A stretch of 47,658 nucleotides of DNA from a virus, in IMG/VR virus record IMGVR_UViG_3300031963_000251, positions 1-47,658 of that record. One strand, written 5' to 3'. A program made the translations under genes and the position numbers. The notes beneath the pieces were generated by a model, which was given only the letters and a program-made list of their open reading frames with translations, was not told the DNA's origin and did no database searches. Of this stretch, positions 40,901-47,658 are shown piece by piece. Numbering within the stretch: position 1 is the first letter of the stretch; the number at the start of each line of letters is the position of its first letter.

Positions 40901-43900
40901 ACAAACAACATCTATTTTTAATACCCCTTATTTTATTAATTCTATACAAGAAGGTATTCAAAATTTTAGAAATTTTTCAGAATATCCTTTTGTTTCTTCC
41001 GCATATTATTTTATTAATAGTTTACCTATTGCGACATTAAAAGAAAAATATAAAAGTTATGAAAACAACTCAATTACTGAGTTAGATTACATTTTTGCAA
41101 CAATCAAAAAATTTGGAGCAATTCATAAAGTACCATACGCTTGGGCATTAAAGATAGGTTCGGTGTGGCATAGGTATAAAAAATACGTAGAAACAGGTGT
41201 TGATATTTTAGATAGAAGTTGGTCAGGATTTAGTTACACATATAACTATGACCCAACAACTCAAAATAAAGAAAAAGTGTATAGTTTATCTTTTAACAAT
41301 TCTCAAATTGACATTGTATTACAAAAAGATACTACCATAGGAGCTGAATTATCCACGGTTATTAATACTGGATTTTATCCAAAATTAATAAATGATTTTA
41401 ATGTATTTTATCAAGGGTATGAAATTTATTCTTCGTATTCCGAAAGTGATATACAATCAGGGTTTAGCTCAGGAGTTACTTTAAATTATGTTGATGATGC
41501 TATAATCAATTTGTATGAAGGTTTTGATGAATCTATACCAAATAGAGATTTAAGAATTGTACCTTGGTCTGTTACAGTGGATAGTTTTTTAGAACCCGAT
41601 TCTTTATTTGTAATGCCATCACAAGGTTCTTTATTTAATCAAACGTTATCGGAGTGTTTTAATTTAAATACCGCACCAACATATAGACTAACAAATGAGG
41701 TTTTTGATAACTCCTCAATGTATAATGGCTCTGTGAGACTTTTTTGGGCGGCACCTAATTATGGGTATTTTGACGATGGTTTGGTATCAAAACCTTCACC
41801 CGAAGAATATCTAAAAACGGTATTAACAGGAGAAAGTATTCAAGAAAACTTTTCAATTAAATCAAGTGGTTCATATACAAAAATAAGTGAAATTTTTTCG
41901 GTTTTTGAAAAAGAAATTTTAGATAAATTTGAGACTATGTTTTTGAATTTTTCAAAATCTATCTACGACTCTGATTTAGGTAATTTAACTACGGACCCTG
42001 AAATATTCACAGAATCAGGAGGTAATAGCGAATTACCCTCAAACATTATGTTTAAAAATTTTCAATCAATTATGGTTGAAATGATGAAAATTAAAAAACA
42101 ACCTTATACCGGAGGAACCGAATTTGTAACTACAATACAAAATAACCAATTACAAAAAATAGGAAGTGTGTTAAAATCTTTCTTAACATACGATGTAGTA
42201 TTTAAACACGGCAATCCATCATCCTATGATATAAGATTATTTAAAACGTTTTCACAATTAGATTTAACCGACCCATATACTTGGGAAGATTATAGTGTTG
42301 AAACACCAAATTCATTACCAACAAGTAGTAATTCGGTCACATTATCACAATCGGTCTCAAATTTTCCAGAAGAGTGGAAGACGTTAAAATCATATGTTGG
42401 ATTTTCAGAAATACCCGAATTAAAATACGATAACAACGGTTCTTATATAACTGATTTTTTTATTGATTTTAATGTGGCCTTTAAAAAAGATAATATAATT
42501 AGATTCGCTCCGATAATCAAAATATATGTGACACAAAAATTAATTAATAATAATATAAAAGTAGGGGATTTTTATAATTTAATGACGAGTTATTTAGGTT
42601 CTAATTTAAGCTTCCAAAACAAAATTTTGGATAATTTAATGATTAAAATTGCGACAAAATTACCTAAAACAACAATTACTGTTGATGTTAAAAAACCTTC
42701 AGAAGTTAATGGAGGAACTCAGTCAAAATCAGAATTGTATGAATCTTTTAAATCATTAAATGATAAATGGATTGCCGGAAACGATGTTAAAAATAAAACA
42801 TTATTTGAAGATGTTCTATTATTGGATAGGGCTAGTAGAAATATTGGAGAAAAAATACTAGTCGATATTTTTAAATTACAAAATAGATTAGAAAATTTAG
42901 ATTCTCAAATTGATGTGTTAGGGTTTGTTCAAACAATATTAGTAGAGAATCATTTTGTTGTTATGAATTTACCAACTTATGTTAATTTTTATAATGTGCA
43001 AGATGTTGTAAAAAACGCAATCCCAAAACCTGAAGGTACTTTAGAATTTGCAAATACTTTATTTGGAACATTTTTAAATGTTGATTATAGAAATTCTTCC
43101 TCTAAATTAGTTTGTTTTTACGGCGGAAAACCTAGTGAACAATTAGATTTAAAAAATAACGTTGATTATAGATTTAGAAATGACGCCTTTGAATTGAGAA
43201 GAGCGAGTGATAATCCGTTAGTGGAAAACCAAATTAATAAAAAAGATTGGGCTTTATCTAATAAAGTAGTTGGATTTAATGTAGACATAGGACCTCAAAA
43301 TCAACAGATTTTTATGGGGTTTGATGTTAGCCAAACTGCCGGTAAAGCGACTGCCGAAAGTATTGAAGTTACTACTCAAATGGGTAATCAAAATCGTAAT
43401 AGAAAAGGAGCGACTCAAAGCGTATCTTTATATAATTTATATAAAAATAGAAGTTATAGATGTCAAGTTACAATGATGGGTAACGCGTTAATACAACCAA
43501 CAATGTATTTTAATTTAAGAAATGTTCCTATGTTTAGTGGACCTTATATGATATTGGAAGTAAGTCATAGGATTTCGCCAGGTTCTTTTACAACTTATTT
43601 TACAGGAGTTAGACAACCAACCGCTTCATTACCAATTCTTGATGATTATATACAATCACTAAGAAAAAATTTACTTCAATCCATAATTGAAAAATTAGAA
43701 CAAGATAAGATTGAACAAGAAAGACAAGCAAATGCGAATAATCCAAAAAATAATACTGCAAGTAACACTTCTTTAATTACTGATTGTATAAAAAATGCTT
43801 ATAAAGATTATCAAAAATTCTCGGCAATTACACCAACACAAACAACAATAAATGTTAGTGATATGTATAAAAAAATTGTAGATACAACACCAAATGTTAT

Positions 43901-44315
43901 GTTACAAAAATTAATATTCTGCAGAATATACTTTAGCTCATTGGATAATTCAAACACTAACAGATTCACATCTGTTAACAATAATTACGCAGGAATTTTT
44001 TTAGACTCGAACAATAATTGGGGGGCAAACGGAGAAGAAAATCTGTCAAAGAAATTTTATTGTGCTCTTGGAAACACCGTAAATGCGGTTTTTGAAAATG
44101 AAGTGAAAGTTATTTCCTTATTGAAAAATAAATGGGAATCTAGAGTCGTTTCCGTTAAAGATAATATAACGGATATTACTAAATTCATAGTTAATAATTA
44201 TGACGCCAAAACTAACAATAACGCTTACAATTCGCTTAATTCTGTTGATAGAGATAATTACACGAATATAATTAATAATGCGGTTAATTTATTTAACACA
44301 TTAAAAAATAGATAA
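37935..44315 (+). CDS. Giant baseplate hub-like protein, 2126 residues
   Basis: One of the largest genes here. Residues about 130-230 (GLLGITSIDIRQNTSFMPVI, TIKLIDVKGRALFESGDNSP, PYPMFNLTIKGYYGRAVKLP) read like a hub N-terminal domain of the gp27 type. Residues about 1815-1900 (YKNRSYRCQVTMMGNALIQP, YFNLRNVPMFSGPYMILEVS, HRISPGSFTTYFTGVRQP) match the closing hub domain, where a strand pattern V-x-G-x-x-x-x-x-P...G-x-Y-x-I-x-x-V-x-H recurs in tail hubs. Between them lie about 1500 residues of mixed, mostly unassigned sequence, including charged coiled-coil parts. After a Gln/Glu helix (1920-1940) a C-terminal domain of about 175 residues (RFTSVNNNYAGIFLDSNNNW) faintly resembles phage murein hydrolases but lacks an evident catalytic Glu. 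Likely hub core, cell-wall role uncertain. Confidence 0.65.
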   Translation: MVDKTENILVEFDYNNITVIDPNKVIDENGKAKERFVNQEDLVMYANLECNVLPRTKLALGVASNDQIQTVSIASINFLKPGGKEFLDNSWTDELTGKDTIQGKGVNQPNLESIKNPKKDNDYYIRQTISSNGKAGATDNGLLGITSIDIRQNTSFMPVITIKLIDVKGRALFESGDNSPYAAFFNLPYPMFNLTIKGYYGRAVKLPLMLQNFTSSFNYNTTNFDITLTFYTYKYTMLAEIMMGALIATPNMYKNNLTIETKKGTPSQYVNVKDSVIEKGYQKVKEVYSEYKTKGLVPEDFPELTLVQMKYNISNFIKNIFDSFTKQNMEPLNYLKTYQDTLSEYKKDVFTAINGSWFSKNMDNQNYIVLKDKTKIYTFKKDITDYKGAKSELEKSIIDKYNTKLNGNKTVGQNGSYQIGGKGDKSTAIKCDISLNDFIVKNVSFDNDIDWVETYIVWKKDKKKLNEQSEEIKLFIDEVKKSNLFNTVETTDNNGNKKTVKDWFVFEKSIEIKDPVTNIKLPTKTFNDKLNDISKTLKEYKEKIETDLTNALSDLLQDKNSGIGFVPNIRNVLAVIFANCEAFIRLLDDVHKQAWDINSDEDLLRHRKNAIFNNQVAGASPDNLGDDKTPIYPWPQLIVATAGENGQETYEIRYPGDDDLKTLTKSNIDGTWPEVEFVEEFIRGLVEKQTITSKTIPVENNVLDIKRISFDAIEFPIGNDVYSNKEEVKFFYEIYERILLISNMSKLSRASLSTTDTDEITNLIAECESINLNNSLSSNDPFLIKKLTDYGINASNYLLILRHFSNQGLGQSWQNYIRGIYNTSYINNRIINGQFDFINSNILNSVKTQPQVSVENEDKISKYITGSTTSNEFDFSDTYPFINEKWSKENLSNSSSFSKVKDSFNTTKVLKYNQQRKIITNFVEGETTEKIRPITNFNYISLSYPYVSSPGDLNAQTLKAFYQNRRIKDQLPTEGNIVYNDYTNQVRPEQTTSIFNTPYFINSIQEGIQNFRNFSEYPFVSSAYYFINSLPIATLKEKYKSYENNSITELDYIFATIKKFGAIHKVPYAWALKIGSVWHRYKKYVETGVDILDRSWSGFSYTYNYDPTTQNKEKVYSLSFNNSQIDIVLQKDTTIGAELSTVINTGFYPKLINDFNVFYQGYEIYSSYSESDIQSGFSSGVTLNYVDDAIINLYEGFDESIPNRDLRIVPWSVTVDSFLEPDSLFVMPSQGSLFNQTLSECFNLNTAPTYRLTNEVFDNSSMYNGSVRLFWAAPNYGYFDDGLVSKPSPEEYLKTVLTGESIQENFSIKSSGSYTKISEIFSVFEKEILDKFETMFLNFSKSIYDSDLGNLTTDPEIFTESGGNSELPSNIMFKNFQSIMVEMMKIKKQPYTGGTEFVTTIQNNQLQKIGSVLKSFLTYDVVFKHGNPSSYDIRLFKTFSQLDLTDPYTWEDYSVETPNSLPTSSNSVTLSQSVSNFPEEWKTLKSYVGFSEIPELKYDNNGSYITDFFIDFNVAFKKDNIIRFAPIIKIYVTQKLINNNIKVGDFYNLMTSYLGSNLSFQNKILDNLMIKIATKLPKTTITVDVKKPSEVNGGTQSKSELYESFKSLNDKWIAGNDVKNKTLFEDVLLLDRASRNIGEKILVDIFKLQNRLENLDSQIDVLGFVQTILVENHFVVMNLPTYVNFYNVQDVVKNAIPKPEGTLEFANTLFGTFLNVDYRNSSSKLVCFYGGKPSEQLDLKNNVDYRFRNDAFELRRASDNPLVENQINKKDWALSNKVVGFNVDIGPQNQQIFMGFDVSQTAGKATAESIEVTTQMGNQNRNRKGATQSVSLYNLYKNRSYRCQVTMMGNALIQPTMYFNLRNVPMFSGPYMILEVSHRISPGSFTTYFTGVRQPTASLPILDDYIQSLRKNLLQSIIEKLEQDKIEQERQANANNPKNNTASNTSLITDCIKNAYKDYQKFSAITPTQTTINVSDMYKKIVDTTPNVMLQKLIFCRIYFSSLDNSNTNRFTSVNNNYAGIFLDSNNNWGANGEENLSKKFYCALGNTVNAVFENEVKVISLLKNKWESRVVSVKDNITDITKFIVNNYDAKTNNNAYNSLNSVDRDNYTNIINNAVNLFNTLKNR

Positions 44316-44339
44316 AAATAATTTTTTATTATTATTAGA

Positions 44340-44357
44340 TATTTATAAATAAAAAGA
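44340..44357 (+). promoter_or_regulatory. Putative late promoter (TATTTATA box, palindromic)
   Basis: TATTTATAAATAAAAAGA; the box ends 12 bases before the ATG at 44360. Almost identical to the copy at 5804. Confidence 0.55.
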
Positions 44358-44359
44358 TT

Positions 44360-44584
44360 ATGAATACAAAATTAATATTAGATAGTTATCTTGGTAAAAA
44401 CACAAGAACATCTGAAAAAGACTTAGGAAATGGTTCTAAACAAGTTTGTGATTTAGACACTGGAGAGTGTTATACGGTTAGAATGAAAGACGGTCTTATT
44501 GAAAGGGTAGATAACACTATGAAGACTAATAAAAGAATCCAAGTTGAAACCACTACAGGTATAAAACAATTATTAAATGGATAA
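44360..44584 (+). CDS. Small protein of unknown function
   Basis: 74 residues, basic, beginning MNTKLILDSYLGKNTRTSEK and containing VCDLDTGECYTVRMKDGLIE in the middle. A D-x-x-T-G-E-C-Y hairpin-like segment with two Cys may bind metal or form a disulphide, but no known motif is matched. It has its own promoter box and is followed after 5 bases by the Ala/Pro-rich gene, so both are one unit. It could be a small virion or assembly factor; nothing more can be said. Confidence 0.6.
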   Translation: MNTKLILDSYLGKNTRTSEKDLGNGSKQVCDLDTGECYTVRMKDGLIERVDNTMKTNKRIQVETTTGIKQLLNG

Positions 44585-44589
44585 TTAAA

Positions 44590-45276
44590 ATGAGTATAGA
44601 TAAAAAAATATTAGAAGAAATTAATAGGTACAAACGTATTAATAACTATATTAACGAGCAAGAAATGGCGGAATTACCTCCACCTCCGGCAGATGCCGCA
44701 GCGGCAGCACCAACTGACGCACCACCAACCGACGCGGTGACACCACCTCCAGTAGACGCGGCAGCGGGGGCTCCTCCTGCCGAATCAACACCTCCACCAG
44801 CACCTGTAGACACCACAACCGACCCTGATGTTGAAAAAATAGGTGACGAAAAAGAGGATAAGAAAGAATTAGATATTACTGATTTAGTCAACTCTCAAAA
44901 AAATGTTGAGGATAAACAAGAAGAATATTTTAATAATTTATTTAAATCTTTAAGTGATTTAGAGGAAAAATTATCCAATATGGATATGATTGTTAACAAA
45001 CTAAATGATATTGAAGCGAAAGTTGAAAAATATAGAACAAAAACACCTGAAGAAAAATTAGAATTAAGAAGTTTGGATTCAGGACCTTTTAATCAGAAAT
45101 TATCGCAATATTTTGAAGATAAACAAGACGATTTTGAAAAACAAGGTAGAGAAGAATATATCTTAACAAAAGATGAAGTTGAAGATTTTTCTCCATCAGA
45201 GGTTAAAAAAAGTTTTAGAAACTTTGAAGAAGGTAGAGACGATGAACCAAACGCATTTAACCAATTTAAATATTAA
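44590..45276 (+). CDS. Ala/Pro-rich linker protein, possible internal virion or scaffold protein
   Basis: 228 residues. N-terminal helix SIDKKILEEINRYKRINNYI ends in NEQE, a possible cleavage site of the LxE/IxE kind used for phage head proteins. Residues about 30-77 are an Ala-Pro-rich low-complexity linker coded by GC-rich sequence, unlike the rest of the window. Residues 85-145 form a charged coiled coil (EEYFNNLFKSLSDLEEKLSN), and the acidic C-terminus ends in NAFNQFKY. Its neighbours are a small unknown gene and the ssDNA-binding gene. The layout (helix, flexible linker, coiled coil) suits a scaffold or internal head protein. No enzyme motif. Confidence 0.6.
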   Translation: MSIDKKILEEINRYKRINNYINEQEMAELPPPPADAAAAAPTDAPPTDAVTPPPVDAAAGAPPAESTPPPAPVDTTTDPDVEKIGDEKEDKKELDITDLVNSQKNVEDKQEEYFNNLFKSLSDLEEKLSNMDMIVNKLNDIEAKVEKYRTKTPEEKLELRSLDSGPFNQKLSQYFEDKQDDFEKQGREEYILTKDEVEDFSPSEVKKSFRNFEEGRDDEPNAFNQFKY

Positions 45277-45280
45277 GTAA

Positions 45281-45298
45281 TGGGGATGAAATTCCCCA
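45281..45298 (+). terminator. Possible terminator hairpin (weak T-tract)
   Basis: TGGGGA / TCCCCA stem with a 6-base loop directly after the stop of the Ala/Pro-rich gene. The following sequence is only moderately T-rich, so termination may be partial. Confidence 0.45.
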
Positions 45299-45303
45299 AC
45301 TAA

Positions 45304-45335
45304 TTTGACATTACAAAGGCTGACACTTATATTTT
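45304..45335 (+). promoter_or_regulatory. Host-type promoter of the ssDNA-binding protein gene
   Basis: TTTGACA (45304-45310), 17 bases, then TATATTT (45328-45334). The spacing and elements are the same as at 15054 before the DNA polymerase gene, and no TATTTATA box is present. Confidence 0.65.
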
Positions 45336-45363
45336 ATCATAAACAATTAAATAACACGAAAAA

Positions 45364-46212
45364 ATGGCGACAAACAATTCACTCGACGCGGTACTGGCGC
45401 AGTACGAAAATTCAAAACAGGGGTCATCATCCACCTCTAAAATGTCTCAAGACGAAAGGATGAAAAAATACTTCGCGGCAATCCTTAAAGACAACGAAAA
45501 ACAAGGACAAAAACGATTAAGAATTCTACCAACAAAAGACGGCTCTTCACCATTCAAAGAAGTTTGGTTTCACGAAGTTCAGGTAGATGGTAAATGGCAA
45601 AAATTCTACGACCCAGGTAAAAATGACAACGAACGTTCTCCTTTAACTGAGGTTTATGAAGAATTAATGGCAACAGGAAAAGAGTCTGATAAGAAGTTGG
45701 CAACACAATACAAACCACGTAAGTTTTATATTGTTAAAGTTGTTGATAGAGATAACGAATCTGATGGAGTTAAATTCTGGAGATTCAAACACAACTATAA
45801 AAATGAAGGAATCTTAGATAAAATTATTCCAATTTGGAGAGCAAAAGGAGACATCACAGACCCTGAAAAAGGTAGAGATATTATTCTTGAGTTAACCAAA
45901 GCAAAAACACCAAACGGAGCGGTATATACAGTAATTCAAACAATTATGTATGATGACCCGGCACCGATTCACGAAAAGAAAGAAACAGGCGATTCTTGGG
46001 TTAATGACGAATTAACTTGGGAAGATGTATACTCTAAAAAACCTGAAGAATATCTTGAGGCAATTGCAAGAGGAGAGACTCCACGTTGGGATTCAGATGC
46101 GGGTAAATACGTTTATGGAAATTCTGACGAACAAACAATTGATATGGGTAGTAAAAAATCTACAAAAGACCCACAGGCTGACGCAGAACCTGATGAAGAT
46201 ATGCCATTTTAA
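45364..46212 (+). CDS. Single-stranded DNA-binding protein (gp32-like)
   Basis: 282 residues. The N-terminal section is basic and Ser-rich (NSLDAVLAQYENSKQGSSST), followed by RLRILPTKDGSSPFKEVWFH and RKFYIVKVVDRDNESDGVKF, the beta-barrel core in the pattern of T4 gp32. The C-terminus ends in an acidic tail (DPQADAEPDEDMPF), typical of phage and bacterial SSBs that recruit partner proteins. No Cys is present, so the zinc site of T4 gp32 is absent. It protects ssDNA during replication, recombination and repair and precedes uvsX, as in related phages. It has a host-type promoter. Confidence 0.85.
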   Translation: MATNNSLDAVLAQYENSKQGSSSTSKMSQDERMKKYFAAILKDNEKQGQKRLRILPTKDGSSPFKEVWFHEVQVDGKWQKFYDPGKNDNERSPLTEVYEELMATGKESDKKLATQYKPRKFYIVKVVDRDNESDGVKFWRFKHNYKNEGILDKIIPIWRAKGDITDPEKGRDIILELTKAKTPNGAVYTVIQTIMYDDPAPIHEKKETGDSWVNDELTWEDVYSKKPEEYLEAIARGETPRWDSDAGKYVYGNSDEQTIDMGSKKSTKDPQADAEPDEDMPF

Positions 46213-46227
46213 AATTTATTAATCATT

Positions 46228-46254
46228 GCGTGGACAAATCGTCCACGCTTTATT
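46228..46254 (+). terminator. Hairpin, likely partial terminator/attenuator
   Basis: An 8-bp perfect stem GCGTGGAC / GTCCACGC with loop AAATC is followed by TTTATT. It lies 15 bases after the ssDNA-binding gene and could let less transcript into the downstream genes. Confidence 0.6.
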
Positions 46255-46265
46255 ACATTTAACTT

Positions 46266-46499
46266 ATGAAAGCGACGAATAACGAAAACAAAATTACAGA
46301 AAAAATGTATAAGGCTTTATGTGCCAAATACGAATCACAAGCTTTAGAGGCTGAGGCATCACTACTTGTTTATTTTACTTCACCTGTTGGAATTGGAGAA
46401 CATCCACAACATATTGAAGAAATGGATAAACTTGTTGAAAAGATTGCAAACGCAAAAGACAAATTAGAAACAATTAAAGAATTCTATAAATACGAATAA
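46266..46499 (+). CDS. Small helical protein between ssb and uvsX, unknown function
   Basis: 77 residues, nearly all helix: KITEKMYKALCAKYESQALE, then a short loop with FTSPVGIGEHPQHIE and a second helix EEMDKLVEKIANAKDKLETI. The shape is a helical hairpin with charged faces. It starts after the hairpin at 46228 and ends 2 bases before the uvsX start, so the two are translated together. A role as a recombination accessory is plausible by position, but no family is recognised. Confidence 0.65.
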   Translation: MKATNNENKITEKMYKALCAKYESQALEAEASLLVYFTSPVGIGEHPQHIEEMDKLVEKIANAKDKLETIKEFYKYE

Positions 46500-46501
46500 T
46501 T

Positions 46502-47491
46502 ATGGCGATTAAGAAAAAAGAAATAACTTTAGATTCCATAAAATCTAAGTTCTCCACAAAAACTAAATATAAACCAGAGAGTTATTATAGTTGTGGAGAT
46601 GCTTTTATGGGAGCTTGTGGGTTACCAGGTCCTATTATGGGAGGTATTAATATGTTCTTAGGGCACTCTAATAGTAGTAAAACAACCGCCATGATTTTGG
46701 CAGGAGTTGACGCTCAAAAGAAAGGACATCTACCCGTATTCATAATTACTGAAAAGAAATGGAGTTGGTCTCATGCGGTTGAACTTGGATTAAAAGCAGA
46801 ACAAAATGAACAAGGGGAGTGGGACGGTGATTTTATTTTTAATGATAGTTTTGATTATATTGAACAAGCAACTGATTTTATAAATGAAGTTTTAGATGCT
46901 CAAGAAAAAGGAGAATTACCATATAGTTTATTATTCTTATGGGATTCTGTTGGGTCAATCCCATGTAAAATGACCTTTGAAGGTAAAGGTGGAAAAATGC
47001 ACAACGCATCTGCTTTAGCGGATAGAATAGGAATGGGAGTACATTCAAGAATATCTAAATCAAAAAAAGAAGATTATCCTTATTATAATACTATGGTAGT
47101 AGTTAATCAACCTTGGGTTGATTTACCTGACAATCCATTTGGACAACCTGAGATTAAGGCGAAAGGTGGAGAGGCATTGTGGTTGGCATCTTCTTTAGTT
47201 TTTCTATTTGGAAATCAAAAGAAAGCAGGTATTAATCATATTACCGCAACTAAAAATGGTAGAACTGTTAGATATGCTATTAGAACCAAAATATCGATTA
47301 TTAAAAATCACGTAAATGGTTTGGGTTATAATGATGGTAAAATTATTGCCGTACCACAAGGTTATATTTCCGATACAAAAGAGGCTTTGGAAGAATATAA
47401 AAAACAATATTCTAGTTATTGGAATGCTGTTCTTTCAGGTACAGGGGAAATTTTATTAGATGAAGAAGTTGTAGATAGTTTGGAAGACTAA
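46502..47491 (+). CDS. uvsX: UvsX-like RecA-family recombinase
   Basis: 329 residues. Walker A FLGHSNSSKTTAM (G54, K60, T61) uses the S-K-T form rather than the classic G-K-T, as T4 UvsX does (S-F-K-S). Walker B is YSLLFLWDSVGSI with D near 149. Further RecA core features: NMFLGHS entering the P-loop, VFIITEKKWSWSH, and MVVVNQPWVDLP followed by KAKGGEALWLASSLVFLF, the segment matching the L2/central beta region. T4 UvsX is 391 residues, so this copy is a little short at the ends. It drives strand exchange on ssDNA coated by the SSB, working with the helicase and polymerase in the window. Confidence 0.88.
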   Translation: MAIKKKEITLDSIKSKFSTKTKYKPESYYSCGDAFMGACGLPGPIMGGINMFLGHSNSSKTTAMILAGVDAQKKGHLPVFIITEKKWSWSHAVELGLKAEQNEQGEWDGDFIFNDSFDYIEQATDFINEVLDAQEKGELPYSLLFLWDSVGSIPCKMTFEGKGGKMHNASALADRIGMGVHSRISKSKKEDYPYYNTMVVVNQPWVDLPDNPFGQPEIKAKGGEALWLASSLVFLFGNQKKAGINHITATKNGRTVRYAIRTKISIIKNHVNGLGYNDGKIIAVPQGYISDTKEALEEYKKQYSSYWNAVLSGTGEILLDEEVVDSLED

Positions 47492-47501
47492 AAAACAAAA
47501 A

Positions 47502-47658
47502 GTGATTAAAACATTATTGGTTGACGGAAACAACCTATTTAAAATAGGACTTCACGGAGTTAAGGATTATTACCATAATGCTAGACATATTGGGGCAATC
47601 TGGCACTTCGTGAATACTTTAAGAAAATTTATTGAAGAAAGTAATTTCGACAAAGTAG
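47502..47658 (+). CDS. 5'-3' exonuclease/RNase H (FEN-like), 3' truncated by window edge
   Basis: A GTG at 47502, 10 bases after uvsX, opens a frame that runs to the window end (52 codons). The sequence IKTLLVDGNNLFKIGLHGVK carries the first acidic residue of the FEN/5'-3' exonuclease active site (LLVDGNN), followed by an IGAIWHFVNTLRKFIEES helix typical of T4 RNase H and related flap nucleases. It would remove RNA primers during lagging-strand synthesis. No ATG is available nearby, so GTG is the likely start. The rest of the gene lies outside. Confidence 0.8.
   Translation, partial: MIKTLLVDGNNLFKIGLHGVKDYYHNARHIGAIWHFVNTLRKFIEESNFDKV

Noticed and set aside
44646-44891. 81-residue minus-strand Ala/Gly/Ser-rich frame
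   Set aside because: It mirrors the GC-rich Ala/Pro linker and has no separate evidence.
46502-47491. UvsX as a decayed recombinase because of the unusual Walker A
   Set aside because: The rest of the RecA core is intact and T4 UvsX also lacks the classic G-K-T.
1-47658. Prophage or bacterial chromosome origin
   Set aside because: No integrase, attachment site or host genes were seen; replication and tail genes follow a virulent T4-like layout.
1-47658. tRNA genes
   Set aside because: No cloverleaf-like stretch with a GTTCRA-type arm was noticed in the short intergenic spaces; none can be supported by reading alone.

Overview
The window is part of a large, AT-rich, T4-like contractile-tailed phage (myovirus), probably infecting a Bacteroidetes/Flavobacteriia host. 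The phage call rests on genes that can be read directly: contractile tail sheath, tail tube, gp26-like baseplate chaperone, tape-measure-like protein, gp53-like wedge protein, very large baseplate proteins, family B DNA polymerase, UvsX recombinase, gp32-like ssDNA-binding protein and a FEN-like 5' nuclease. The host inference rests on the very low GC, the near absence of Shine-Dalgarno sequences (A-rich leaders instead) and two promoters upstream of replication genes that fit the Bacteroidetes TTTG / TAnnTTT pattern. No tRNA, rRNA, CRISPR array, integrase or insertion sequence was seen.

Layout. 1-15049 (+): end of a Pro/Thr-linker structural protein, four overlapping glycosyltransferase genes (501-4996), then a long run of tail fibre/adhesin genes (5043-15049), including three consecutive LamG-type lectin proteins and a repeat-built 855-residue fibre. 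15050-17919 (+): DNA polymerase behind its own host-like promoter and a leader hairpin. 17916-22749 (-): an opposite-strand block with a small tail/virion protein, a neck/connector-like protein, a superoxide dismutase fused to a PD-(D/E)xK-like nuclease domain, and a SNF2-type helicase. 22799-45276 (+): the tail morphogenesis module in roughly T4 order (gp14-like, gp15-like, sheath, tube, baseplate chaperone with an apparent +1 frameshift, tape measure, giant baseplate proteins), interrupted by a HAD-like enzyme and by a 54-residue ribbon-helix-helix protein on the minus strand. 45300-47658 (+): ssDNA-binding protein, UvsX and the start of a 5'-3' exonuclease.

Regulation visible in sequence. 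Nearly every structural transcription unit, on both strands, starts with a box TATTTATA (or TATTTATT), usually followed by an ATAAAAAG-like stretch and a start codon 9-16 bases later. It is probably this phage's late promoter. It selects start codons, including a GTG at 20962 and a start correction to 28079. The DNA polymerase and ssDNA-binding protein genes instead carry TTTGACA-N17-TATATTT promoters. Clear intrinsic terminators follow the 81-residue small gene (8161), the sheath and the tube.

Most interesting points. (1) A GT60-type polypeptide GlcNAc-transferase plus three more glycosyltransferases lie beside virion proteins carrying Thr/Pro mucin-like tracts, including a Thr-rich insertion in the tail sheath: a candidate phage mucin-type O-glycosylation system. 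(2) An Fe/Mn superoxide dismutase with all metal ligands is fused to a QxK nuclease-like domain and carries possible capsid-targeting peptides. (3) A likely +1 programmed frameshift (TTT TTT CGG) is present in the tail-assembly chaperone gene. (4) An OmpA-like domain lacking its usual Asp is embedded in a 1681-residue baseplate protein.
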